Shown one piece after another: positions 1-11,000 of a DNA stretch of 64,000 bases (within the stretch, counting starts at the first letter, position 1; every line of letters begins with the position of its first letter). A program made the position numbers and the translations under genes. Location of the stretch: NCBI RefSeq assembly GCF_010183535.1, contig NC_071332.1, positions 7,068,001 to 7,132,000 of the forward strand, read 5' to 3'. Below the pieces are notes generated by a model. The model was not told the origin of the DNA. It did no database searches and saw nothing but the letters and a program-made list of their open reading frames with translations. Source of the stretch: Caenorhabditis remanei. Taxonomy: Eukaryota; Nematoda; Chromadorea; Rhabditida; Rhabditidae.

Positions 1-1378
1 TGGTTGGTGGATTCAAAGATCAAGACGCTTCTGCGCCAGAGTATCATGTAAGTTGTTAATTTACTCTGTTTTCCGTCCTCACTTCATCAGAATAATACAG
101 TATTCGAATTGTAACCGTTTCCTGTTACATTCGAAATGAGCAAAAAGTCAAACTGGAAGTAAAACTTCTATTTTGTACTGCTCTGTCAATTTCTAGAATT
201 TCTGGCTCTGCGAATTCTATTCAGAAGTTGTGACTACGTCAATCCATTTCTTTTTTTGCAGGCTCACGCCTGGAAGGCCGTGAAGGGTATCAACGATCAA
301 GCATCGAACAACGGACCCTACTACTTCGTTCCGATCAAGGTTTGTGATCTTTCTCGTGAGAATATGTGACTGAAAAAGAAAGCAGTATGTTTTCTGAAGC
401 TCGGCAAACATTCATAACGTTGATTGAAGTGGTGGAAATTTCTTCATTTTGACACTTTTACAACAAAAATTTCGGTGATAATCAACATTTTTTCCATGCA
501 AATGATTTACTTTCCTTTGGTGGTAGTGGTGATTGGAGCCGAAGTGGTACTCGCTACATCATGATTGTTGAGAACAATGATAAGGATGGAGCCAGCGAGT
601 AGTGCTCCCCAAATCGCCCAGAACATACCAATCGCTGTGAATCTTAAGCATCAGAAATTAGAAAATAATATGTTTATGTGAACCGAACCTAGCAATACGC
701 CATTTTGGCTCAACTCTCTTCGCATTCAGCTCATCAAGAGAATAACCAATTTGTGGCAACTCCTCAACGACCTCAAAAACTTATATATTATTTTTCAACT
801 TCAAAAATCTCATACTTTTCTCTGCTTGACAGATACTTCCGAGCTAACAGTGTAAGAAGATTCTGACGTGTCGGTTCTCATTTTTCCTGAAAAATAACAG
901 AAATGAAAGAAAGTGAAGACAGAAAATGAATTTAAAAGTGATAGTACGATCGATTGAGAGGCTAGATAAGGTGAAGAGCAAACATTTCAAACAAGACATG
1001 AAAATGATGAGAGAACAAAGTGTTTTTGATCAATAAATATTGGAGAGAAAGAGGGTAGAACGTTAAAAAGGATTATATGGTTGGCAAATCGGGGAGAATC
1101 AAATGTTGTGATGACAAAACATAATACTTTTCCAGGTCATCAAGGCTCAAACGCAAGTCGTCGCTGGAGTCAACACGAAACTCGAGGTTCTCGTCGGAGA
1201 GTCATCGTGCAAGAAGGGCGAGATGCAAGTTCACGAGTTGACTGCATCGAACTGTCAGGCCAAGGACGGAGGCAACCGTGCAATCTATCAAGTCTCCGTC
1301 TGGGAGAAGCCATGGGAGAACTTCGAGCAATTCACCGTCGAGAAGGTTCGTGACGTTTCTGCCGATGAGCAGATCTGA
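1..1378 (+). CDS. cpi-2: Cystatin, secreted cysteine-protease inhibitor (5' end outside window)
   Basis: Three exons are visible: 1-47 (partial), 262-339 and 1136-1378, ending in TGA. Together they encode the body of a type-2 cystatin. The visible protein begins with the conserved Gly-Gly (VGG) that enters the protease cleft, followed by an alpha-helix region ([11 protein letters not shown]), the first hairpin QVVAG and the second hairpin PW (WEKPWENF). Cys residues in GESSCKKG and TASNCQAK fit the first disulfide. Family knowledge: such proteins tightly inhibit papain-like cathepsins, extracellularly or in endolysosomes. The signal peptide must lie upstream of the window. An ASNN motif sits where cystatin C carries its legumain-binding SND loop. 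I name it cpi-2 rather than cpi-1 because of the neighbouring genes. The 796-bp last intron contains an antisense gene (507-881). Confidence 0.88.
507..881 (-). CDS. Small 4F2hc-like (SLC3A2 N-terminal) single-pass membrane protein, nested in the cpi-2 intron
   Basis: Three minus-strand exons, 881-816, 771-689 and 642-507 (TAA at 509-507), join in phase to 94 residues. The first intron is 44 bp and the second 46 bp, with donors GTATGA and GTTCGG and acceptors TTTTGAG and GCTTAAG. A TTTTTCAG site (894-887) five bases upstream of the ATG suggests trans-splicing. Residues 1-50 are hydrophilic and contain [20 protein letters not shown]. One membrane segment follows ([19 protein letters not shown], about 51-70), then a short Thr-rich tail. 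The pattern (L-x-x-E/D-E-L, then W-R/x-x-R before a FW..WG.LAG segment) resembles the cytosolic anchor and membrane helix of 4F2hc, the heavy chain of heteromeric amino-acid transporters, but the large glycosidase-like ectodomain is absent. Inferred role: membrane adaptor or a diminished heavy-chain paralogue. It is too short per exon to appear as a long open frame. Confidence 0.72.
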
Positions 1379-1697
1379 AAATCTTCAATAATTCACTTTT
1401 CCCCCTAACAACTCCTAACAAAATTCCATTTATTTTCTGTATTTTGTGTAATCATTTCAATGATCATTTTGATGCCTTTAACGAGTTGTACATAAATCAT
1501 TCTTCATTAATATCTTTTCCGCTTCACGCAGATTTATTTATCACACAATGCTTTGAAAAACAGTTATAAAACAGAAATAAATGCCCTTACAGGAAAATCA
1601 CATTAGATCACATTGGTACAAGAAGACGACTAGATGCATTGAGTTTTCACGAAATATACAAGTAAAATTGATGATAAAACATTCAGTTATTAAAGCT
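1379..1697. other. Intergenic, convergent 3' ends
   Basis: AT-rich DNA between the stop codons of the cystatin gene (+) and the Per1-like gene (-). It must contain both 3' UTRs. I see no open frame or repeat in it. Confidence 0.6.
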
Positions 1698-2867
1698 TTA
1701 AGCTATCTTCAGAATCGTTGATTTTCTATCGACAGTTGAATCCAAGTCATACGTGATATCCAAGAAGTCAGCCCACCAGATTGGAATCGGAATAGTTGCC
1801 AGATGGAACAGCGAGTGGGAATCGAAAATCCAAAAGACTGGAACAAAATCCAATAGTTCCAGGCCAGTAGCGAGATTCGCCCAAATTATGAGTCGCATGA
1901 GGAGAATATCTGGCTCTTGGAGTGAACCGAGATTTATTTTTCTGAAAATGAAATGATTTTATATGATTTCATCTAATAAATTGGCGAACCTTCTATAGAG
2001 ATGATGGGCGTAGAGAGCGGTGGCGCAGAGAGAGAATGCTATGCAACAGAACATGTTGTAACCATAGTCGAAGTGGGTCTGTAACAATTGAAATTTTAAA
2101 TTTAGATGATTTGAAAGAGAAACTAACCGCCATATCTTTGAAATGTTTCAAGAATACTCCGATAAACAATAGTTGCATCAGTTTGATGAGCCTTCTTCCT
2201 ATTAGCGAATACTGTAATTGAGGACTTGTGAACACTAATGAGACATAGAAGGCCGATAGGACGAAGGTGTAAGCTCCGAAATAGTCCATTTTCTCGGTGA
2301 TATCACAATCGAACATATGGAAAAGAGTTGAAGAAATCCAGGTGAACATTCCAACATGAGCATAGATAAGCCACATTGTTCGATTCGGAAGATCCTTCAT
2401 TCGTTTGAATCGTTGAAGCATTTTATATACAGTGAAGAGATTGAGAAGTGAGAAAATGACGGAGGCGGGCTCCTGAATGATGAATCCGAAGGGGAGAGGA
2501 ATGGCAAGGAACGGCCATTTTCCGTGGAATTGTGGAACATTTCCGAAGTTACTGAAAGAGTTTTTGATTAGATTTTCAATTTTTATTGAATGCTCACCTC
2601 TCAAAATGTTCCGTTGTCTCCCACATACATTCGTATCGACACCAAAAACAATCTCCACGAACCCAGTCGAATGTTCCAAATGTTCTGGAGCAGTTGTATC
2701 TGTTTATACAGATTTGTGTGCATTCTTGATACCAGATACTTCTGAAAACTGGGAGAGACGTTAGAAGTTTAAAAATAATCTCTAGAAATGTACCTGTCTC
2801 CTGGAGAAGCTTCTGTTCCTACAGTGCACAATGAGATCAAGAGAACCGCCACCCATTTCATTATCAT
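1698..2867 (-). CDS. PGAP3/Per1-like GPI-anchor remodelling protein
   Basis: Five exons: 2867-2794, 2741-2598, 2551-2128, 2078-1990 and 1941-1698 (975 nt, 324 residues; human PGAP3 is about 320). The N terminus is a signal peptide (MIMKWVAVLLISLCT). A Cys-rich lumenal segment follows (CTQIC, YNCSRTFG, CFWCRYECMW), then the family signature VPQFHGKWPF and about seven membrane helices. Conserved CREST-superfamily residues are present: His in LFHMFDCDITEKMDYF, and WIFDSHSLFHLATIPIP near the C terminus. Family knowledge: Per1/PGAP3 removes the sn-2 acyl chain of GPI anchors in the Golgi/ER so that GPI proteins can enter ordered membrane domains. Start chosen because it opens the signal peptide, in phase with exon 2. 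No lesion seen. Confidence 0.88.
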
Positions 2868-3456
2868 CTGTAAAAGTACGGTAGAATAGCTTGGATTGCG
2901 AAGCTTTGAGAAGATATATAAAGGAGGTCCGTTCTATGAAAGCTTTAAAACATTATTATAATTCAATCGTTTATATTAAAAATGAAACTAATCCAGATAT
3001 TTTACAAAAACTCTTTCCAAACAAAACAAATTGCGCGTGGAATATCGAACGGTTGACCCGTCGGGGGGATTGGGTTGGAATAGGTATTTTACATAGAAAA
3101 AAAGACTGAAAACCTTCGAAAAAATTGAAGGAAGAATTGACGAGATAACGGGGAATTTTTGGGAGGGCATTCTTTGGGAAACAACAGGTTGAAACATGGC
3201 AAATTGTGATCACGAACAGGAGCACAAACAGGGGAAAAGAAAGGAAGAAAGAGAAAAGAAAGACCGGATAATATGAATAAATTGGGAGTAAAAGAGAGCT
3301 ATAATAATGATGATGATGATGTGTTTTTGAGATAAAAAATGGAATAGTTATTTTACATGAAATGACTACAGATTTGATTGATATCACTATTCGGACAGGG
3401 TTACAGAGTATCACATTCTATATTATGGGTTGAATTAGCCTTCTAATCATCTGATA
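2868..3456. other. Intergenic between the Per1-like gene and jamp-1
   Basis: 589 bp holding the promoter/5' region of the Per1-like gene and the 3' end of jamp-1 (both minus strand). An (ATG)n-like run lies near 3305-3322. The open frames here are low-complexity and lack splice or family support. Confidence 0.5.
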
Positions 3457-4837
3457 CTAGCTGAGACGCATCGTCGTCGTTGGATTACTGAATGGAATTG
3501 TTAGCAAGTAGAAGATGAATGGCACCGGCACCACACAGAGGAGTGTCCATCGATATGCTATTTCTCTGGAATGATACTTGAATCGGTTACATGACTGCCA
3601 TTGTGTGATAACAGAACATGGAATTGGGAATTGAAATTTGGACCAGATAGTAAAAATAATGATAAGTAATAACACAATATCATTTGATGACCAGAACTCT
3701 TATGCCTCAAATTCTTCTGTAATTGGCATGAGAGGATCGAGAGAAAGAAACATTTCAAACTAAAACTTACAGTGGAGTTATTAGTGCAATGACTCCAAAT
3801 GACAGCATCAACATTGTGATCGATAAGAACACCCAATGTGTTGGTGACGTAACGAGGCGCACTGGAAATTCGGAAATTACTTTTCTCGACAGTTTTATCA
3901 AATTAATCATACCAATCATTTCTTTCAATGGTCGTTTCCCTTCCAATGCGAGGTGTAAGCACATTGCCCAAAGCGAACCGATGAGAAGAATGTAGGGGAA
4001 TGAGTAGAATATTACGCCGGACTGAAATACAAATGATATGGATAAAGTAAGAATATTAGAAATGAATACTCACGAAAATTGAATGAATCACAGCTAAAAG
4101 TGGCACCGAAACAATAGCAGAGTAGAATGGCTTCCCGTTGTACGCTTTGTAAAGGAGCACACAGTACAACGTGGATCGTAGAATAAGAATCGCAGCTATC
4201 AAGATTATGTGGTGAATAAATGTGATCGAATATCTGAAATGTATTATTTGAAACTTGAAAAAAAGAAAAAAAAACACTTACAATGGAAAAACAACTTCAT
4301 AAGTACATCGCATTGTCTTCGTGTATCCTATTCTTGGATTGTAACACGCCGGATACCATTCTTTTATTCCAGTCTTCTCACATCCATTGAGGAAGAATGA
4401 GAATTGAGGTGGGTAGATGAGCACTGCGATGACACATGCGATGACGTTCTCCAACACGACACACAGGTATTCGGATACCTCGTAGTAGCGGGTTCGACAG
4501 CTGAAACAATGAATTATTAAAAATGATTCATTTCTTTTCTGACTCACTATTTTCTGGCGGTTCGAATGAATTGCATATGAAGAAGCAATGGGAGGAGGGC
4601 AACAAATAACAGGTACATCCAGTCGTACGGTTGTAATGGATTGTCGCATGACTCGCAGATGGAAGCAGCATTGCTCCGATACCCAAACGAGCATGGTCCA
4701 CACCTTGAGAACGTTGAATCAGAAGTCGACGTCGCCGTCGCCACGTCTTCTGAATGGTTTCCGAGGAGGAGGGTTCGGCCACAAAAACCGAGACATGCTG
4801 GCTGTGTGGTGGACGCGTGGCCAGACAACATTGACAT
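3457..4837 (-). CDS. jamp-1: JNK1/MAPK8-associated membrane protein (JAMP) homologue
   Basis: Five exons: 4837-4548, 4500-4282, 4233-4074, 4021-3771 and 3565-3457 (1029 nt, 342 residues). The protein opens with a short Cys-rich lumenal domain (QPACLGFCGRTLL, CGPCSFGYRSN, CESCDNPLQPYDWMYL), followed by about seven membrane helices and a hydrophobic C-terminal segment ending LLTIPFSNP. These features, in this order, match vertebrate JAMP. Family knowledge: JAMP is an ER membrane protein that recruits proteasomes and ERAD factors to the ER under stress. The start was set at the ATG giving MSMLSGHAS because an acceptor-like TTTTCAG (4872-4866) lies just upstream, so earlier TTG/GTG frames would not be in the mRNA. 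The acceptor, and seip-1 ending 327 bp upstream on the same strand, suggest a downstream operon gene. Confidence 0.9.
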
Positions 4838-5163
4838 GGCAATGCTGACATTACCACATATCAAACTGAAAATTATTATATTTAGTGGAAGTATGCATTT
4901 GATGAGATTCTCAGTCGAGAAAATATTGTAATCCTGATAGCAATAACAAAAAAAGTAATGTGATCGAATAGATAAACAGAGTGGTTGTTAGACCGAGAAA
5001 AACAAGCTGAAACAGACTAATATAATAAAAAATGAAACCGTTTATGAGTAATAAGGCAACATGGGGAAGATGAAGATCACCAGCGAGAAGATATACCAGT
5101 AAGAACAGATTCTATACAACAATGAATACAAAATACACAAATTAGAGAACACAATTTCAGTTA
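4838..5163 (-). promoter_or_regulatory. Probable intercistronic region with a trans-splice acceptor (seip-1 to jamp-1)
   Basis: 326 bp separate the seip-1 stop from the jamp-1 ATG. An AATTTTCAG acceptor (4874-4866) precedes the jamp-1 5' UTR without an upstream jamp-1 exon. This is the arrangement expected for SL trans-splicing in an operon. The spacer is longer than the usual 100 bp, so independent promotion is not excluded. The minus strand also holds a 66-codon hydrophobic open frame without ATG. Confidence 0.45.
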
Positions 5164-6880
5164 TTATTTCCGTTTCCGAACTTCTGAAGCATCTGGAATT
5201 TCCTTTTTGACATCTCTCTTTATCTCCTCCGTCGCTCTTTTTGCCGGAATCAACTCATTTTTCTCATTTTTCTCAGTCTTCTTTTCTCCTTTCGACTTCG
5301 TGATTTGCAGTCTGTCTCGTTCTATCAAGCTTTTCGCTCTAGCAGAATATTCTTGATATCCTAATTTCGCAACGATCATAAAGACTCCAAATGCGAAGAA
5401 AGATAAAGAAATTGCAGCATATGATGTGGTGGGCCAGTAGTAAAGAAGATGTCGAATCAATCCAAAGCGAGCAGTCACAATTAGTTCGGCTTCTTCGATC
5501 TGGAAGAATTATATATTTATTTTGTAATTTTGTAAAAATCGTAGAAAACTGTTTCAGTTTAATTCTATACAATTTCTAATATAGAATTCTATCAAACCTT
5601 GAAAATGATATATTTCAAAACAATTTGCAGACAACTCTACATATTTCGAAAAGAAAAACAGCAATCGTAACAAAATAGTATGTTTTCTATCTTCAGAAAA
5701 TACTTACATTTGCAAATTTATCCTGAACAGTGAAGACTAACTTCGTCGATGGTGAATCAATTTTTTCCAGATAATCGGCACTCATCGGAATCGCCAATGT
5801 ACTATAATCATAGAAAAATCCGAGGAAATAGAGTGGGAAGAGGAATACTCGTGATGCCTGAAATGTTTTTATTTATTTCAATCCACAAAAAATAATATCA
5901 AACCTTCGTGATTAGCCCTGGCTCTTTCACATACGCTGTTTTAGTGTACTGCTTCAAAATGCGCTCATTCTCTCCAGTGATTGTGATAACATTTTGAAAG
6001 AGTCCAAGTTGCTTCGAGTTAGAAATATCAGCAAACTTCAGACGAACATTCAGGTAGTAGGCGACATTCGGAGAGAAGAGCGAGTTCTGAAAGAAAAAAA
6101 AACTTATGTATAAAGAGAGGGAAAGAGACGAAAAGAAAAGTGAAGAAGTAGACACGACCTTTTCGTACTCCAGAGTGGCGGCAGGAAATGAACAGACGCT
6201 GTGCAAGTCATGATCACATGTATGGAAGACGACGTTGAGAGGGTATTGATGATGAACCGACGTGGGAAGAAGAGCATATCTGAAAATTGGAATGGTTTTA
6301 ATAAATATTAGTCTCAATTTGAAAATATGGAAAAATCGAAAGGGAAGAGAAGCATTTTCAAGGGAAATTTGAGACACGTTTGGCGCAAAAGGAGAGGTTT
6401 TATATGAATGTCATTGAAAAGGGGCAATTAATTATAATGAATGTTTTCTATGTTACATTCAAAGACAGGGGAAAGATTTTGGAATATAATAATAGAGTGA
6501 ACTAAAAACTTTTTATTTTTCAGGAGATAAATCACTTTCTTTTTCGTTTCAGCTGCTGCCAAGCTGTCTGCTACACAATTTGAGTTTTCTGTTTGAGAGA
6601 AAAACGTTGTTCTTATAAAATTGAAGGGAATTGAAAATATTTCAATGAAAATTTCTTATGTTTAAACAAAAACATGTTTCAAAAAATATTTTTCGGCAGA
6701 AAGCTAAAACAGAGAAGACCACTTCAATCACCATGTGAACAAAAGTCACGCTGAGCAACAAAAACGTAAAGAAAAGCGAAAAACGAACCGGATTAGCAAC
6801 GGCGTGACAGCAGCGATGAAGAGGACGACACAGAGCTCAAAAAGAATCGACAAAAGGCACTCTTTTCCGAACGGCCTCAT
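5164..6880 (-). CDS. seip-1: Seipin homologue (lipid droplet assembly protein)
   Basis: Five exons: 6880-6789, 6279-6159, 6086-5904, 5857-5708 and 5499-5164 (882 nt, 293 residues). Exon 1 gives a short cytosolic start and the first membrane helix (MRPFGKECLLSILFELC onward). An in-frame TAA precedes this ATG. The lumenal domain carries recognisable seipin elements: YPLNVVFHTC, SVCSFPAATLEYEK, YYLNVRLKFADI, the block with FLFPLYFLGFF, and LIVTARFGLIRHLLYYWP just before the second membrane helix. The C-terminal tail is Lys/Glu-rich and cytosolic. Family knowledge: seipin forms ER ring oligomers at ER-lipid droplet contacts and controls droplet size and triglyceride nucleation. Exon 1 is supported by phase and membrane topology rather than by strong sequence similarity, so the exact N terminus is the least certain part. 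Confidence 0.87.
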
Positions 6881-8018
6881 CGCATAACGACGATTTGTTT
6901 TCGTCGTTTCTGTTCCAGTCTGTTAACATAAGTGATAGTGTAACAAGATAAATCATCGTTTTGGGAGCAATCGAAGTGCTCTCACTTGACGCTTGAATAT
7001 AATTAGAAAGCTTGAGAGGGAGAGAAAAAGTGATTAAAGACGGAGAAGAAGTCGACGAGAACGACGATGGAAAGATGAAGAAGCATAAGAGAGATAGAGA
7101 AAATTGTTAGAGCAGAGATTATGAGATGAATAGAGACGCGGAGATGTGCACACAAACACTATGTAGCACCGGAAGGCGATGAAATAACACTGAGGGTACA
7201 TTGGAGCGCAATTGCATTGAAAAATGAGAAACGTAGACAGTTAAACAGTTTTCGAGAATCTTGCTTTTCGATCGAATTCTTCTGGGAAAAATTGTTTTTT
7301 GTGAGTTTCGCAGCAAAATGTGAAATTTTGAGGAATTTGAAGAGATATTTTGATAAATAAGGTTATCGTTGTAATAGAAATATTACAGTGTTTCTTATTT
7401 TTGCTTTTTCAGTACAAAAACTAGAAAAGAAAAATAAATGTTGAAAAGAAAAGAAGAAAAAGCAAAGAAGAAGAAGAAGAAGAATAGGTGGCGTGCGCCT
7501 TTAAAATTGCTTACTGTAGTTGAAAACTCTCGCCACGAAAATAGTATTTTCAAGGAGAATTCAGTAGATTTTTTTCAACAACTATTTTTCAAAAGAAGAA
7601 CAGAAAACTCATAATATAGATAAAATGAAAGCATTTTCTTCAAAAACAGCTACTTGCAGAAACCGATTTCACATGTTGACGACTTTCTAACCAAAACCAA
7701 ACAAAACAATTGTTTTGAAACTTCGATTAATCTTTGAGATTCCATTTTGGAGGCCATCCTATTCACAGTTTCGTTCGCAGAGGGGATTAAATGTGAAACT
7801 CATTCAAGTTTATTATTTATTCTAGACCAAATCAAAAAACAAATTGAAACGATCAAACGAAGTTCAAAGCCCGTTTTGGAAGAGGAATTCCACAGATTTG
7901 TCAATTAAGTGAACGAGAAATTGATTATATACACAGACAATTTATAATTAAAGCTTCCAATAGATTGTACTCCAGATCCTACATATGATGGTTGGCTGAC
8001 ACTGATTTTAATTATGGA
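6881..8018. other. Intergenic, upstream of seip-1
   Basis: 1.1 kb between seip-1 and the next upstream minus-strand gene. It holds the seip-1 promoter and the 3' UTR of the DUF229 gene. A purine-rich GAA/GAAGAA run lies near 7448-7484. I see no supported gene here. Confidence 0.5.
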
Positions 8019-11000
8019 TTACGATGTCAAGAAGTGAGCACCATGACACATTTCGCAGAATCTGTAGTGGATGAATTAGTAACAAGAGTTTACGATTCTG
8101 TCTTACCTCTCCATATATCCAGCTAAACAACCACTCTTCAATGTATCCGTCACATATGGATACATCTTGTCAAAGTTGTAGTCGTCTTTCACATCATGTT
8201 TGAAGAGACCCAGTACGTTCACAAAGAACTGAAATTTGGAACATACAACTGGAAATAAAAAAAGGAATTTACTCACATTCTTTCTACTGTTAGTCTTCTT
8301 CGTGTACGCTCTGACACCAAAAATCAAGAACTCAGTGTAAGGGTCTGTTCCATTCAACACCTTCTCGTTTAAATTGTACACAGAGGTATAATTTCTCTCT
8401 TCAATCCACGTGGTCTCTTGTATACAGGTGTAGTTTGTTGTTATCTCTGTCTCCATTTTTTCATATAATCTTGAGGCGATCGCATATGTTCTGAGATTCA
8501 GATGAGTGAGATGACATACTTCAAGAATTGTAAACTCACTGATTATATTCCTTCTCGATTTCAATCTTGTTCTCCATACAAAGACAGTACTCATCAGCAA
8601 TTGGAACATGATAACAAGTCCTGTTGTGTGGAATCAGAGTTTGCCATGGGGAAATTCCGCGGACTGAAATTCTCAAAAATACAGAGTGCATATTTCAGAA
8701 TAACCTACCATGATCTCTCTTCCATTCCATGAAGTCATCACGTACTGGAACGATTGCCTGATCTTTGGAGAGTCTCGAGAAGCTGGTTAGTAGATCAAAA
8801 ACTTCCAAATGAGTGATCAATCTATTCTGATTGCTTTCCAAATGGAACATGTGGTCATTATACATTTTCTTCAGTTTATCCGGGATATGTGCCAATAGAA
8901 TAGGGTTTCTTTCTTCCACTTTTCCAGTGTAACTGTTTCCAAATGTTCTAAAAGCATAACAAATGACGTCAACGTCTTCTAATTCTTCACTAACCCGACA
9001 GGAATTCCCTCAGCTGAAACCACAACAACAAGCGTCTTTTTGAAGACTTCATTCAACTGGAATTGCTCGATAACCGCACTGAAACAAGCTAAATTTGTTT
9101 ATCGTCGTAACATCGTGATCCGTATTCAAGATTCCTTTGTCCCCCTCTTAGAACTACAGTATCCCCTCTCTGAAATCTCCTAGATCTTCCCTAACGATCA
9201 TTCACCAAACCTCAGTGTGTCGTCCAGCGACTTCGACCAGATTGTGTTGTTTACGAAAATGTGAGATAGATAGCAGTGATCTGTGTTTTGAATCGAGAAC
9301 TGGGCCCATTGTTCGATGAGTCTCTCAGCAACACTCTGGAAATTTTAAGACCGGTTGTAATACATCCAGGAACTTCAACGAAGTCTTACGTCGTCATCAG
9401 AGCAAGAATCAGATTTCAAACTTTGTCCGAAATTAGAAAGATCATAGTCAGACGGGATTCCTGATAGATTCGTGTTACTGAATATTTTACAGTATCTTTC
9501 ATCTAAAAATGAAATTTATAGATAGATTGTTTTTCCAGTGAAACAAACTTTTCATGTACTGTCCAACGGTCAGCTTCACCTCGTCATGCCAGAATGTTCT
9601 ATTCACCAAGTCCGTAATATTATCAGAGATTTTGTTGAACATTGGGAAGGAATAGAATCCAAATCTATTCGTAGATTTCACAATTTTTGGGAATTCTCTT
9701 CTGAGTTGAGAATGAGACATTGATCTCAAATAGAGGACTGCAAGCGATGGACTTGTCTGAAAACCTTTCAATTAGATTTCAGGAATAAAATCTAGTGCTC
9801 ACTGGAGTAGACTCCATCGCCTGGATATTCTTCTCTGCTTGATCTTTCTTATAGTTATAGAAAGATTTCCTGTAAACTCTCTTCCCATTCTGCTCACATT
9901 CCACTGCGAAATTTGTGTACGGTATTTCCAACGGCGAATCTGCTTCTAGTTTTATCGCTGGCGAGACAAAGACATCATCGTTAGCGGAGAAGCCGCTTAG
10001 ATCCGACGCGACGCAACTATAAACATAATTTCAATTGGATGCTTGTTGCTATTATTTGAAGACTTCTTGACCCACCTCATAGCCATTTCGGATTTGAATG
10101 TGATTTGAATCTTTGCATCGATCCATTCCACTTCTACTTCTGGAGATGGGCGGCATGCAAGACGGCGCCTGAAAACCATTACAATAGGAACCTATAAATC
10201 AAAAGAAGAGTTTTTTGTCTTCTCAACCACTCTAGTGTTTTCGAAAAGCTTGTTATATCTCCTTTTTATCTCTTTTGATTTCTGTGATGAAATGTGATCG
10301 TATGCCCTTTCATTGATGGCGGCAGAAACGACAGCGGAGGCGGCGGGATGAAGAATGAGGAAGAGAAAAGATTCGATTTTTGAGGGAAGAAAGAAGGCGG
10401 ATAAGAGAATAAAAAACTGGAAAATATTTGTGACTGATCTGAACAGGCCAAAAGTTAATGGAACATACGAATATACTCTAGGTAAAAAAAGTGAATGATC
10501 AGAAACGTTGTCAATAGGATAAGGAGTCAGAACCTTTTTGAGACAGGGCGTTTGGATTTTGGATTCAAGAAATCAAGAGTCTACAGTAATCCCATAGTCA
10601 GAGAAATTCCTCTTTCTATCCGAAATTCTAATTTCGAAAGTTGAAATTCAAAACCGCTCGAGAACTAAAATTGAAAAAATTAAAATTTGAATCCACCCAA
10701 TTTCTTAAAACCAGAAAATTTGATTCTCCGTTCGAAACTGTTTGCACCTACAGTACCGGACAAAAAGGTATGAACTTTGGATGCTTTCAGTGGAAAACGA
10801 CCAACTTTGAGAGTGTGCCATAGTAATTCTGATTGTCACACCAAGAAAACTGTTTATGGATCATATAGATTGAACGTAGAGCTCCATTTTTGTAGTTGAC
10901 AACTTTTTTGTACGGACACTCTCTGGAGAGTTATAATCATTTTAAGACGACAGCTCAAAAATCGCACTATTTTGCACTAAAATTGGTCGATTTGAGGGAG

